From assembly GCF_030056795.1 (NCBI RefSeq), contig NZ_JASHKQ010000002.1:248001-312000 (forward strand): DNA of 64,000 nt, in the 5' to 3' direction. Shown in pieces: positions 34,799 through 43,359 of this stretch. This stretch comes from Rhodococcus sp. IEGM 1381. GTDB lineage: Bacteria > Actinomycetota > Actinomycetes > Mycobacteriales > Mycobacteriaceae. The notes under the pieces were generated by a model. That model did no database searches, was not told the DNA's origin, and saw nothing but the letters and a program-made list of their open reading frames with translations. The position numbers and the translations under genes are program-made. Numbering within the stretch: position 1 is the stretch's first letter; each line of letters opens with the position of its first letter.

Positions 34799-35263
34799 TC
34801 AGGTCCCCCACCGGCGACCGCCCGATCGGAACGCGGCATGGCCACACCCGTTCTCGCGTCCGAGAACCACGAGGGAGGTGGCGAGTCGCTTCAGGTCCCA
34901 CTCGAACGGGCCGGGCAGAGTTTCGTCGAAATCGCGGAGGTCGAAATACAAGTTTCGTCCCGGCGTCGACGCGAGGTCTGCGGCCATCACTGCGGCGGCA
35001 CCAAGACAATATATCCATGGCGACGCGGACATCCGGGCGTACCGGATCGGCAGCAACTCCTGAACTCGTATCGCGTTCTGCGCAAGAACCGTCTGCAGCG
35101 CATCGTGGCCACGAGTGTTGGGATCCCATTCCGCCAATCGGCGGCGAGGTACCCGACGGCGAGCATATCGACCACGTGGCGATGGCTCGGAAGGAATCGA
35201 ATCCTTCCGAGCCATTGTCACGTCGACGTCGGATTCGACCTCGTCGTCCGCTTCGGTGACCAT
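34799..35263 (-). pseudogene. Relic of a DUF2252-family gene
   Basis: This frame encodes clear DUF2252 blocks: RVPRRRLAEWDP, LLPIRYARMSASPW, GAAAVMAADLASTPG, then directly NLYFDLRDFDETLPGPFEWDLKRLATSLVVLGREN. Family members are about 430 residues and have a conserved CGDAHLxNFG segment of about 25 residues between the last two blocks. That segment is missing here, as is the C-terminal two-thirds. With an internal deletion and a truncation it is almost certainly nonfunctional. The likely start ATG at 35215 lies inside a perfect 14-bp hairpin. It interrupts the nrdE-nrdF interval. Confidence 0.8.
35182..35215. repeat. Perfect 14-bp inverted repeat at the DUF2252 relic start
   Basis: ATGGCTCGGAAGGA (35182-35195) and TCCTTCCGAGCCAT (35202-35215) pair perfectly around a 6-base loop. 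The right arm contains the minus-strand ATG of the relic. It may be a terminator, an inverted-repeat scar or a hairpin in mRNA. Its origin cannot be decided from this sequence. Confidence 0.85.
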
Positions 35264-35329
35264 GCCTGATCATGGTCCGCATCGGGCCCTGACATCACGG
35301 TATCGCCACAGGTCGATCGACCGAATCGG

Positions 35330-37495
35330 CTACAGCATGCAGGAGACGCAACCCTCGACCTCAGTGCCCTCGAGGGCCATCTGACGCAGACGGATGTAGT
35401 ACAGCGTCTTGATGCCCTTGCGCCATGCATAGATCTGCGCGCGGTTGATGTCGCGAGTGGTGGCGGTGTCCTTGAAGAACAGCGTCAACGACAGGCCCTG
35501 ATCGACGTGTTGTGTTGCGGCAGCGTAGGTGTCGATGATCTTCTCGTACCCGATCTCGTACGCGTCCTGGTAGTAGTCCAGGTTGTCGTTGTCGAGGTAC
35601 GGTGCCGGGTAGTACACGCGGCCGATCTTGCCTTCTTTTCGAATCTCGATCTTCGACGCCACCGGGTGAATCGACGAGGTGGAGTTGTTGATGTACGAGA
35701 TGGATCCGGTCGGCGGCACGGCCTGCAGGTTCTGGTTGTAGATTCCGTACTCCTGCACCGACGCCTTCAGCGCAGTCCAGTCGGCCTGCGTCGGAATGGA
35801 GACATCGGAGTCGGCGAACAACTTCGCGACCTTGGGCGTAGCGGGTTCCCAGACCTGGTCGGTGTACTTGTCGAAGAACTCGCCCGACGCATACTTGGAA
35901 TCCGGGAAGCCCTTGAAGTATTGGCCGCGCGCCTTCGCCAGTTGGTTCGACGCTTGAATCGCATGGAACAGCACGGTGTAGAAGTAGATGTTGGTGAAAT
36001 CGATTCCCTCGGTGGAACCGTAGTGAATACGCTCGCGAGCGAGGTAGCCGTGCAGATTCATCTGCCCGAGACCGATTGCGTGTGAATCGTTGTTGCCCTG
36101 CTCGATCGACGGCACGGAGAAGATGTGCGTCTGGTCCGAGACCGCGGTCAGACCGCGGATGGCGACGGCGATGGTCTTACCGAAGTCGGGTGAATCCATC
36201 GTCTTCGCGATGTTCAGCGAGCCCAGGTTGCACGAGATGTCCTTGCCGACATGACTGTACGAGAGGTCGTCGTTGAACGTCGACGGCGTCGAGACCTGGA
36301 GAATCTCCGAGCACAGGTTGGAGTGAGTGATCTTGCCCTTGACCGGGTTCGCGCGATTGACGGTGTCCTCATACATGATGTACGGGTAGCCGGACTCGAA
36401 CTGCAGCTCGGCGAGAGTCTGGAAGAACTCGCGCGACTTGATCTTGGTCTTGCGAATCCTCTTGTCGTCGACCATCTCGTAATACTTCTCGGAGACGTCG
36501 ATATCGGCAAACGGCACTCCGTAGATGCGCTCCACGTCGTACGGCGAGAACAGGTACATGTCCTCGTTCTTCTTCGCCAGCTCGAACGTGATGTCCGGGA
36601 TGACGATTCCGAGGGACAGCGTCTTGATGCGGATCTTCTCGTCCGCGTTCTCACGCTTGGTGTCGAGGAACTTGTAGACGTCGGGGTGATGCGCGTGCAA
36701 GTACACCGCGCCCGCGCCCTGACGTGCCCCGAGCTGGTTGGCGTACGAGAACGAGTCCTCGAGGAGCTTCATGATCGGGATGACACCGGACGACTGATTC
36801 TCGATGCGCTTGATCGGCGCACCCGCTTCGCGAATGTTGCTCAGCAGCAATGCAACTCCGCCGCCGCGCTTGGACAGCTGCAACGCCGAATTGATGGATC
36901 GTCCGATGGACTCCATGTTGTCTTCGATGCGTAGCAGGAAGCACGAGACGGGCTCGCCGCGCTGTTTCTTGCCGGAGTTGAGGAAGGTGGGCGTCGCGGG
37001 CTGGAATCGGCCGGCGATGATCTCGTCCACGAGATCGGTGGCCAAAGCTTCGTCACCGGCTGCAAGCGTCAGCGCCACCATGCACACGCGGTCCTCGAAG
37101 CGTTCGAGGTAACGCTTGCCGTCGAACGTCTTGAGCGTGTACGAGGTGTAGTACTTGAACGCACCGAGGAACGTGGGGAATCGGAACTTCTTCGAGTACG
37201 CGTGATTGATCAGGAACTTGACGAACTCACGCGAATACTGATCGAGAACCTCGGGCTCGTAATAGTTCTCCTCGACCAGGTAGTCCAGCTTCTCGTCCAG
37301 GTCGTGGAAGAACACCGTGTTCTGGTTGACGTGCTGCAGGAAGTACTGATTAGCAGCCTCGCGGTCCTTCTCGAACTGGATCTCGCCGTTGGGGCCGTAA
37401 AGATTGAGCATCGCGTTGAGCGCGTGGTAGTCCATGTCGCCGTCGCCGCGAATGGTTGCGGGCGCGGGTGCTGCGTCGGTGATGGTCGGTGCCAC
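35330..37495 (-). CDS. nrdE: Class Ib ribonucleotide reductase alpha (R1) subunit
   Basis: Large subunit that reduces ribonucleoside diphosphates. The 721 residues include [24 protein letters not shown] (first active-site Cys region), a glycyl-loop [29 protein letters not shown] (thiyl-radical Cys region), and the C-terminal redox pair CVSCML at the very end. The N-terminus has no full ATP cone, consistent with class Ib. The GTG start at 37495 lies 35 bp after nrdI. nrdH-nrdI-nrdE form one operon. Confidence 0.97.
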   Translation of the reverse strand: MAPTITDAAPAPATIRGDGDMDYHALNAMLNLYGPNGEIQFEKDREAANQYFLQHVNQNTVFFHDLDEKLDYLVEENYYEPEVLDQYSREFVKFLINHAYSKKFRFPTFLGAFKYYTSYTLKTFDGKRYLERFEDRVCMVALTLAAGDEALATDLVDEIIAGRFQPATPTFLNSGKKQRGEPVSCFLLRIEDNMESIGRSINSALQLSKRGGGVALLLSNIREAGAPIKRIENQSSGVIPIMKLLEDSFSYANQLGARQGAGAVYLHAHHPDVYKFLDTKRENADEKIRIKTLSLGIVIPDITFELAKKNEDMYLFSPYDVERIYGVPFADIDVSEKYYEMVDDKRIRKTKIKSREFFQTLAELQFESGYPYIMYEDTVNRANPVKGKITHSNLCSEILQVSTPSTFNDDLSYSHVGKDISCNLGSLNIAKTMDSPDFGKTIAVAIRGLTAVSDQTHIFSVPSIEQGNNDSHAIGLGQMNLHGYLARERIHYGSTEGIDFTNIYFYTVLFHAIQASNQLAKARGQYFKGFPDSKYASGEFFDKYTDQVWEPATPKVAKLFADSDVSIPTQADWTALKASVQEYGIYNQNLQAVPPTGSISYINNSTSSIHPVASKIEIRKEGKIGRVYYPAPYLDNDNLDYYQDAYEIGYEKIIDTYAAATQHVDQGLSLTLFFKDTATTRDINRAQIYAWRKGIKTLYYIRLRQMALEGTEVEGCVSCML

Positions 37496-37530
37496 GGCGA
37501 TGCTCCTACTGGTATGTGGTGGGTAGTGCT

Positions 37531-37992
37531 CTAGTGCGTGTGGGCAGCGCGGCGGACTTCACGTTCCCAGAAGTCCTCCAGTCCCTCGCGGACTCGCACT
37601 ACGTCCTCGGGGGTGCCCATCAATTCGAATCGGTACAGATACGGAACCGCACATTTCTGCGAAATGACGTCTCCGGCGAAGCAGAACGAATCTCCGAAAT
37701 TTGTGTTTCCGGCAGCGATGACCGCTCGTATCAACGATCGGTTGTGCTCGTCGTTGAGAAACTTGATCACGCGCTTGGGGACATAGTTGGTGTCACGCCC
37801 GGCGTAGGTGGTTCCTCCCCCATACGTCGGAACGACGAGGACGTAGGGGGAATGGACTCGAAACGTCCCGTCGGGATCACGAAGCGGAATGCGCGTTGCG
37901 GGGATGTCCAGCTTCGAGACGAAGCGATGCGTGTTCTCGGATGCGCTGGAGAAATACACCAGTGAGTGGGACGACTGCGGTTGCGAACTCAC
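37531..37992 (-). CDS. nrdI: Flavodoxin-like NrdI protein
   Basis: NrdI supplies an oxidant (via reduced FMN and oxygen) to assemble the manganese-tyrosyl radical of NrdF. The 153 residues contain [16 protein letters not shown] (FMN phosphate loop), VPTYGGG, and [19 protein letters not shown] start at 37992, 24 bp after nrdH. A manganese cofactor for the NrdF in this window is implied. Confidence 0.95.
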   Translation of the reverse strand: MSSQPQSSHSLVYFSSASENTHRFVSKLDIPATRIPLRDPDGTFRVHSPYVLVVPTYGGGTTYAGRDTNYVPKRVIKFLNDEHNRSLIRAVIAAGNTNFGDSFCFAGDVISQKCAVPYLYRFELMGTPEDVVRVREGLEDFWEREVRRAAHTH

Positions 37993-38016
37993 CGCTCACT
38001 CACTTTCTTGTTCTGT

Positions 38017-38250
38017 TCAAGCAGCGTTCACTGCGAGGGTCTTGATGCGATCCGGACGGAAGCCGGACCAGTGATCGTCACCGGCGACGACGACAGGAGC
38101 CTGCAGGTAGCCGAGAGCCATGACGTAGTCACGCGCCTCGGGGTCCTGCGAGATGTCGACGACCGAGTACTCGATGCCCGCTTTGTCGAGAGCGCGGTAG
38201 GTGGCATTGCACTGGACGCAGGCAGGCTTGGTGTAAACGGTGATGCTCAT
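38017..38250 (-). CDS. nrdH: Glutaredoxin-like NrdH redoxin
   Basis: Electron donor of the class Ib reductase, reduced by thioredoxin reductase. The 77 residues carry the redox motif CVQC (residues 11-14) in YTKPACVQCNATYRALDK and the C-terminal FRPDRIKTL helix typical of NrdH. The ATG at 38250 is preceded by AAAGAGGG with good spacing. Longer in-frame starts would use unrelated upstream sequence. It is the first gene of nrdHIE, with two NrdR-box-like palindromes 153-200 bp upstream. Confidence 0.96.
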   Translation of the reverse strand: MSITVYTKPACVQCNATYRALDKAGIEYSVVDISQDPEARDYVMALGYLQAPVVVAGDDHWSGFRPDRIKTLAVNAA

Positions 38251-38611
38251 GGTGTCCCTCTTTCCGTTGTCGCCATCGGGTGCACCGACGGCGACCGATG
38301 TGCTCTGCGTATGCACCGAGAACATCTCCCGCTCAGGGCGACTTCGACCTGCTCGAACCCGCTTTCGCTGGTTCTTCGAGTTGTGGCCTCTCGGTCGGTC
38401 AAACACTACACCTAGTGTCCGGCATCTGACTACAACACGAGATGTTGCGAACAACATGCTTGGTATTCGCTGGTCACGGCGTTGCCGGCGGAGGACCGAC
38501 CCGCCACCCCGGCGTGTCGCACGTCACAATTCGATCGTGTCACTGGTCACTACTCACTGCGATACAGACAGTGATGTCCCCCTACGGCCACCGCTTCCCC
38601 TACGCACGAGA
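38251..38611. promoter_or_regulatory. Long noncoding leader upstream of nrdHIE
   Basis: This roughly 360-bp region has no convincing gene. It contains the paired NrdR-box candidates, another exact 6-4-6 palindrome ATGTTG-cgaa-CAACAT at 38442-38457 overlapping the second box, and presumably the nrdHIE promoter. An unusually long 5' leader of about 150 bases or more would result if transcription starts near the boxes. Confidence 0.5.
38403..38450. promoter_or_regulatory. Tandem NrdR-box candidates upstream of nrdHIE
   Basis: ACACTACACCTAGTGT (38403-38418) matches the NrdR consensus at about 13 of 16 positions. A weaker ACACGAGATGTTGCGA (38435-38450) matches about 11. Centres are again 32 bp apart, identical to the nrdF pair. 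NrdR-ATP/dATP repression of both transcripts is the inferred regulation. Confidence 0.7.
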
Positions 38612-38645
38612 ACGGCCCCCTCGGAAATAGCTCCGAGGGGGCCGT
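38612..38645 (-). terminator. Strong hairpin terminator after rpmJ
   Basis: A perfect 14-bp stem (38612-38625 with 38632-38645) and 6-base loop, GC-rich. It starts 17 bp beyond the rpmJ stop on the minus strand. Confidence 0.85.
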
Positions 38646-38662
38646 CGTCGTGTGCGCGACCG

Positions 38663-38785
38663 TCAGCGTTGACGCGCCTTGAACCGCGGCTCTTTCTTGT
38701 TGATCACGAACACCACCCCGTGGCGGCGGACCACCTGCGCACCGGGCTTTTTCTTGAGCGATTTCAGAGAGTTTCTCACCTTCAT
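38663..38785 (-). CDS. rpmJ: 50S ribosomal protein bL36, zinc-free (C-minus) paralogue
   Basis: A 40-residue ribosomal protein, [20 protein letters not shown]... ending RFKARQR. It matches the alternative bL36 form. The classical bL36 has a Cys3-His zinc site, while this copy has no cysteine at all, so it is the C-minus form that cells usually express when zinc is scarce. It is a single-gene unit with its own terminator. A possible Zur half-site lies 15 bp upstream of the start. The zinc-containing copy is expected in a ribosomal-protein operon elsewhere. Confidence 0.9.
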   Translation of the reverse strand: MKVRNSLKSLKKKPGAQVVRRHGVVFVINKKEPRFKARQR

Positions 38786-38799
38786 GAATTCACTCTACA

Positions 38800-38815
38800 T
38801 GAAAACGATTACCGA
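38800..38815. promoter_or_regulatory. Possible Zur-like site upstream of zinc-free rpmJ
   Basis: TGAAAACGATTACCGA resembles one good half (TGAAAA) and one poor half of the actinobacterial Zur palindrome. It lies 15 bp before the rpmJ ATG in a locally AT-rich stretch. The match is weak, and the assignment rests mainly on the gene type. Confidence 0.3.
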
Positions 38816-38828
38816 TACCACGAAGGGT

Positions 38829-39395
38829 TCAGGCACTCACGAGATCGTTCGAGGCTTTGACCAACTCGGCCACCACGTGTCCGATCTCTCCGGCAACCTC
38901 GGCGTTCTCGCTCGGGTGAGCCGAGCCGAACTTGTCGATGGTGCCGCCGATGGACAGCTGGACGTCCTCGAGCACCGACCCACCGGCGATACGAACGGCC
39001 TTGCTCGTGTCCTCGTGCGCCCACTTGGCTCCGTTGCCGCTGGGCGATGCACTGATGACGACGACCGGCTTGCCCACCATGGCACCCGCACCGTAGGGGC
39101 GCGAGAGCCAGTCGATGGCGTTCTTCAGCACGGCAGGAATCGTGCCGTTGTATTCGGGCGTCACCATCAGAAGGGCCGACGCCTTCTCGGCAGCAGCCCG
39201 CAGAGCGAGCGCGGCAACCGGTACGGATCCCTCGACGTCGATATCCTCGTTGTAGAAGGGGACATCTCCGAGTCCGTCGTAGACCACGATCTCGGCACCG
39301 GCGGGTGCCACAGTGACAGCAGTCTCGGCAATCTGCTTGTTCACCGATTCGGCGCGCAGGCTTCCGACGAGAACGAGTACGTGAGCGTCTGACAT
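38829..39395 (-). CDS. NADPH-dependent FMN reductase family flavoprotein
   Basis: A 188-residue flavodoxin-fold reductase: LVGSLRAESVNKQIAE (FMN phosphate loop), MVTPEYNGTIPAVLKNAIDWLSRPYG (family signature) and VVISASPSGNG. Such proteins reduce FMN, quinones or chromate. The ATG at 39395 has GAAGGAAG upstream. A longer start at 39434 would run into the operator. A TetR gene is divergent with a 105-bp gap holding a strong palindrome, so induction by a quinone-like or electrophilic ligand is plausible. M. tuberculosis Rv3054c lies in the equivalent place, next to a TetR-type regulator gene. Confidence 0.88.
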   Translation of the reverse strand: MSDAHVLVLVGSLRAESVNKQIAETAVTVAPAGAEIVVYDGLGDVPFYNEDIDVEGSVPVAALALRAAAEKASALLMVTPEYNGTIPAVLKNAIDWLSRPYGAGAMVGKPVVVISASPSGNGAKWAHEDTSKAVRIAGGSVLEDVQLSIGGTIDKFGSAHPSENAEVAGEIGHVVAELVKASNDLVSA

Positions 39396-39418
39396 GAGAT
39401 CTTCCTTCGAAAGTTCGG

Positions 39419-39467
39419 TTGACGTGATCGTCACGTCAATTCATACCATCCAAACGGACCATGGTCC
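39419..39467. promoter_or_regulatory. Operator candidates between FMN reductase and TetR genes
   Basis: Two palindromes lie in the divergent gap. The larger, at 39419-39439, has perfect 9-bp arms TTGACGTGA/TCACGTCAA with a TCG centre. Both ends read TTGACG, like a -35 box in each direction. The second is the exact 12-bp palindrome GGACCATGGTCC at 39456-39467. Either or both could bind the TetR protein and control both genes. Confidence 0.6.
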
Positions 39468-39500
39468 ACATATGTTCCCCGGCGGGGTAGGCTGAGTTCC

Positions 39501-40100
39501 GTGACCGGCCCCATGCTGCCCATTGCGGGTGAGGACTCCGAGCGGTGCGACGCAGCGCGCAACCGTCGGCTGTTGCTCGACGCAGCAGCGGATCTGGTGG
39601 CGACCATCGGAGCCGACGCCATCACCATGGATGCGGTGGCGACCAAGGCCGGAGTGGGCAAAGGCACCGTGTTCCGCCGTTTCGGCAACCGCGCTGGGCT
39701 GATGCGAGCGCTTCTCGATCACACCGAGCAGAATTTGCAACGCTCGTTCATGTTCGGCGAGCCACCACTCGGTCCCGGGGCCGATCCGATCGACCGTCTC
39801 GTCGCCTTCGGCCGGGCTCGTCTCGAGTTCGTCAACGTTCAGGGCGAGGTGTTGCGCGCTGCCGAGACGTCGGCAGACGCTCGTTACTCTGCCCCGGCAC
39901 ACAAGGTCAACTTCACTCACGTGCTCTCGCTGCTCCGCGCAGCCGGCGTGGACGGGGATCTCCCACTGCTGACGCACTGGCTCCTCACACCACTCGAAGC
40001 CACCCTGGTGCTACACCAGTATCGCGATCTCGGAATGCCGATGGACAGGCTGGCCGACGGCTGGGAAGACTTGGTACGCAGAGTAACTCGCGCTCCATAG
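39501..40100 (+). CDS. TetR-family transcriptional regulator
   Basis: A 199-residue repressor. The N-terminal helix-turn-helix is clear at about residues 20-66 (RLLLDAAADLVATIGADAITMDAVATKAGVGKGTVFRRFGNRAGLM), and the C-terminal all-helical domain binds an unknown ligand. The start is a GTG at 39501. It diverges from the FMN reductase gene, its most likely target, and probably represses itself too. The convergent fructosamine kinase gene ends 11 bp downstream. Confidence 0.9.
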   Translation: MTGPMLPIAGEDSERCDAARNRRLLLDAAADLVATIGADAITMDAVATKAGVGKGTVFRRFGNRAGLMRALLDHTEQNLQRSFMFGEPPLGPGADPIDRLVAFGRARLEFVNVQGEVLRAAETSADARYSAPAHKVNFTHVLSLLRAAGVDGDLPLLTHWLLTPLEATLVLHQYRDLGMPMDRLADGWEDLVRRVTRAP

Positions 40101-40110
40101 CTCGCCCGGC

Positions 40111-40893
40111 TCAAATCCTCTCGAGTGCCATGGCCGCGGTGTGCAACGCCACACCGTAAGGGCGACCGTGCCCCGCTGCGTGGACCGCGAGTGGGTGCAA
40201 TTGGTGCAGCGGAATACGGTGTCGCCACCCTGCTCGCAGCGGATGTACCGTCTCGTACCCGTCGACGATGTCCTCCAGGAGGGGGCACCCGAAGAGCGCC
40301 AACATTGCCAGATCGGTCTCACGGTGCCCGCCGTGCGCCGCCGGGTCGATCATCACCACGCCTTCCTCGGTCCAGAACACGTTGCCGCTCCACAGATCTC
40401 CGTGAATTCGGCTGGGCGGCTCCGCATCGTCGAAATCGCCGCCCGCAACGCGTCGGCACGCCGATTCGACGGTGGCAGCCTCAGTGGGCGTCACGGTGCC
40501 CGCGTCGACGGCGATTCGCAGAAACGGCAGTACCCGGCGGGCTGCGTAGAACTCACCCCACGTCCGGTGCACCGAATTGCTCATGGGCCGAGCCCCGATG
40601 AACAATCGGCCGGAGAAGGGCGCACCGTCGGAGCCTGCCGGCGGCGCGCCGAATCCATCAGCTCCACCGTTGTGCATCAGTGCCAACGCTTCACCGAATC
40701 TTCTCGCCGCGGGCTGCGTCGGATGCGCCGCGATCAGGCGTTCGAGTTCGATGTGTGTCGGCCCGTACCCGAGGACTCGAACTACAGGCGCGCCCGCCTC
40801 GCCGAGCCAGTGGAGCCCGGTTGCCTCGGCGGCAAAGAAGTCGGGAAGCGCCTGGGGGTTTCGTTTTACGAACGTATCGGAGGGTCCACTCAC
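40111..40893 (-). CDS. Fructosamine kinase family protein
   Basis: A 260-residue kinase of the fructosamine-3-kinase/aminoglycoside phosphotransferase fold. The catalytic loop is SRIHGDLWSGNVFW with HxDxxxxN geometry. The metal site is MIDPAAHGGHRETDLAML, characteristic of the fructosamine kinase group. These enzymes phosphorylate ketoamine adducts on proteins so that glycation is removed. It diverges from nadE. Substrate assignment rests on family only. Confidence 0.85.
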   Translation of the reverse strand: MSGPSDTFVKRNPQALPDFFAAEATGLHWLGEAGAPVVRVLGYGPTHIELERLIAAHPTQPAARRFGEALALMHNGGADGFGAPPAGSDGAPFSGRLFIGARPMSNSVHRTWGEFYAARRVLPFLRIAVDAGTVTPTEAATVESACRRVAGGDFDDAEPPSRIHGDLWSGNVFWTEEGVVMIDPAAHGGHRETDLAMLALFGCPLLEDIVDGYETVHPLRAGWRHRIPLHQLHPLAVHAAGHGRPYGVALHTAAMALERI

Positions 40894-40960
40894 GAAGATC
40901 GACCCTACGCATGGCGTGTACGCACGGCCGCGTACCTGCCGACGTCATTAGTATGAGCTG

Positions 40961-41806
40961 ATGGGATTCATCAACTCGGAAGTGCGCACGAGCATCATGC
41001 GTGAGCTGGCAGTGCAATCGACCATCGATCCGGTCACGGAGGTTCGCCGGAGGGTGGACTTTCTCAAGGATTATCTGTCGTCGACCCCTGCGACGGGCTT
41101 CGTGCTCGGTATCAGTGGCGGGCAGGACAGCACACTCACCGGCAAGCTCGCCCAACGGGCCGTCACGGAGCTGCGAGCCGACGGCCACGAGGCCGAGTTC
41201 GTCGCCGTTCGACTCCCCTACGGCGTACAGGCCGACGAGGACGATGCGTCGATAGCGCTCCGGTTCATCGACCCTGATCGGACGGTGACGGTCAACATCA
41301 AGGCGGCTGCCGACGCGTCGGCGGCCGCCACGGCAGACGCACTGGGAACCGCCGAGGTCCGCGATTTCGTTCGGGGCAACATAAAGGCTCGCCAGCGCAT
41401 GGTCGCGCAATACGCCATCGCCGGAGAACTCGGCTACGTCGTGGTCGGTACCGACCACGCGGCCGAGGCCGTCACCGGGTTCTTCACCAAATTCGGCGAC
41501 GGTGGTGTCGACCTGACTCCCCTCACGGGCCTGAGCAAGCGTCAGGGTGCCGCTCTGCTCCGTGAACTCGGTGCACCGGAGAGCACGTGGCGAAAAGTCC
41601 CCACGGCAGACCTCGAGGACGATCGTCCTGCACTGCCGGACGAGGAGGCACTCGGCGTGACGTACGAGCAGATCGACGACTATCTCGAGGGCAAAGACGT
41701 CTCCGACGACGTCGCCGACAAGCTGGAGAAGATGTTCATGGCGACCCGCCACAAGCGTGCGGTGCCGGTGACGCCGTTCGACGACTGGTGGAAGAGCTCC
41801 CACTGA
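40961..41806 (+). CDS. nadE: Ammonia-dependent NAD synthetase
   Basis: Makes NAD from deamido-NAD, ATP and ammonia. The 281 residues have the P-loop [15 protein letters not shown] (about 46-60), the [27 protein letters not shown] region and a C-terminal [12 protein letters not shown] loop. It lacks the N-terminal nitrilase domain of the glutamine-dependent enzyme found in M. tuberculosis, so it is the short type. It converges on moaD with a 34-bp gap. The NAD product also serves LigA. Confidence 0.95.
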   Translation: MGFINSEVRTSIMRELAVQSTIDPVTEVRRRVDFLKDYLSSTPATGFVLGISGGQDSTLTGKLAQRAVTELRADGHEAEFVAVRLPYGVQADEDDASIALRFIDPDRTVTVNIKAAADASAAATADALGTAEVRDFVRGNIKARQRMVAQYAIAGELGYVVVGTDHAAEAVTGFFTKFGDGGVDLTPLTGLSKRQGAALLRELGAPESTWRKVPTADLEDDRPALPDEEALGVTYEQIDDYLEGKDVSDDVADKLEKMFMATRHKRAVPVTPFDDWWKSSH

Positions 41807-41840
41807 GCCGGGCGGCCGGACGCCGGGCCGAACCCAACGA

Positions 41841-42125
41841 TCAGCCGCCCGCGAACGGCGGCAACACGTCGACCCGGCTGCCGATCGCACGGCCCAGATC
41901 GCGCGTGAGGTCCTCGCCGACGAGATAGGCAGACACTCGCAGGATCGGGTCCATCGGCGCGCCGTGCCGGGACCGGATCACCTCTCGCAGGTCGGCGAGA
42001 GTGGCTCCGATGGGCACGGTGACGTACTCCGAGTCGCACCCCGACGCGTCGACGGCAGCGGCGAAGTACCGCACTTCGACCTCGGTCGAGGGCTCGGTAT
42101 CCCCGCTCGACTGCAGGTCAACCAC
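41841..42125 (-). CDS. moaD: Molybdopterin synthase small (sulfur carrier) subunit MoaD
   Basis: A 94-residue ubiquitin-like protein ending PPFAGG. The terminal Gly-Gly is thiocarboxylated and donates sulfur to molybdopterin. [15 protein letters not shown] starts the beta-grasp fold. ThiS is a possible alternative, but the neighbours moaA, moaC and moaE favour MoaD. I chose the GTG at 42125, which overlaps the moaA end by 8 bp. The longer frame would read antisense through moaA. Confidence 0.88.
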   Translation of the reverse strand: MVDLQSSGDTEPSTEVEVRYFAAAVDASGCDSEYVTVPIGATLADLREVIRSRHGAPMDPILRVSAYLVGEDLTRDLGRAIGSRVDVLPPFAGG

Positions 42126-43209
42126 CGATGGCCCCCATACTGCGGGTCGGTGGCACAAAACCCTCGGCGTCGATACCGTGTCCGGCCCATTTGTTCCACA
42201 TCGCTCCGCGCCACACGGCGGCCAACTCGTCGTCGGTGGCACCGCCCCGCAGCGCCGCGCGCAGATCGGTTTCATCGTCGCTGAACAGGCAGGACCGAAT
42301 GGTTCCTTCGGCGGTCACTCTCGTGCGGTCGCACTCTCCGCAGAACGAGCGCGTGACCGACGCAATGATTCCGACGGTGGCGTCGGTACCGTCGACGCTC
42401 CACTCCTCGGCCGGTGCCGACGGATCGGCGCGCCCTACCTCACGCAAAACGAACTCGGTGGACAACTCGTCTAGCAAGGTCTGGGCATCGATCATGTTCG
42501 CGCGAGCCCACTCGTGGTCGGCATCGAGCGGCATCTGCTCGATGAATCGGAGTGCCACCCCTTCGTCGAGACACCAGCGCAGTAGATCGACTGCACCGGA
42601 CAGGGTGTCGCGCATCAGAACTGCGTTGATCTTCACCGGACCGATGCCTGCTCGCTTCGCCGCTCGGATGCCGGCCAGCACCGACGGCAGTCGGTCGCGT
42701 CGGGTCAGCCGCGCGAAATCTTCGCGGTCGACCGAATCCAGGGACACGTTGACTCGGGTCAACCCGGCATCGACCAATGCCGCGGCCCGATGCTCCAGAC
42801 CGACTGCGTTGGTGGTCATCGACAGCGGTACACCTGCCGCAACATCGGAGCACAGTCGCAGAATCTCGTCGAGGTCGCGGCGCATGAGGGGCTCGCCGCC
42901 GGTGAACCGCACGTCGCGAATACCCAGCAGCCGCACGGACACCGACACCACTCGCGCGATCTCGGCCGGCGTGAGCAGGTTCGCGGCAGGAATGGCCGGA
43001 AGCCCCTCCTCCGGCATGCAGTAGGTGCACCGCAACGAGCACTTCTCGGTGATGGAGATACGCAAATCGCGCGCGACTCGGCCGAAGCGGTCGATCAGAT
43101 GGGGTACATCCGGCCGATCCGCCACGGAATTCACCAGCGGCGACCGATCGGTCGGAGCAACACCGCCGAACACCGGAATGCCCAGCGAGGTGACACTGTC
43201 CACCGTCAC
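42118..43209 (-). CDS. moaA: GTP 3',8-cyclase
   Basis: Radical-SAM enzyme for the first step of molybdenum-cofactor synthesis. About 363 residues. The N-terminal cluster motif is CSLRCTYC, in [33 protein letters not shown] follows. The C-terminal cluster cysteines lie in [15 protein letters not shown] and IRSCLFSD. The protein ends in Gly-Gly, which is required for cyclase activity. I prefer the GTG at 43209 (preceded by AAGGTGAGG) over the GTG at 43221, but either is possible. It is followed by moaD with overlap and diverges from moeA. Confidence 0.95.
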   Translation of the reverse strand: MTVDSVTSLGIPVFGGVAPTDRSPLVNSVADRPDVPHLIDRFGRVARDLRISITEKCSLRCTYCMPEEGLPAIPAANLLTPAEIARVVSVSVRLLGIRDVRFTGGEPLMRRDLDEILRLCSDVAAGVPLSMTTNAVGLEHRAAALVDAGLTRVNVSLDSVDREDFARLTRRDRLPSVLAGIRAAKRAGIGPVKINAVLMRDTLSGAVDLLRWCLDEGVALRFIEQMPLDADHEWARANMIDAQTLLDELSTEFVLREVGRADPSAPAEEWSVDGTDATVGIIASVTRSFCGECDRTRVTAEGTIRSCLFSDDETDLRAALRGGATDDELAAVWRGAMWNKWAGHGIDAEGFVPPTRSMGAIGG

Positions 43210-43359
43210 CTCGTACCTCACCTTCGTCGATCTCGAACACGCCTGTCGTAAGCATGTCTACCCAGTATGCCGCAGCCCACACTCGTCGGCATTGTCGGCG
43301 TGCTTAGGATTGGCACCCATGACTGCTGAGCACAAGCGCGCGATCACCGGACCAGCGCA

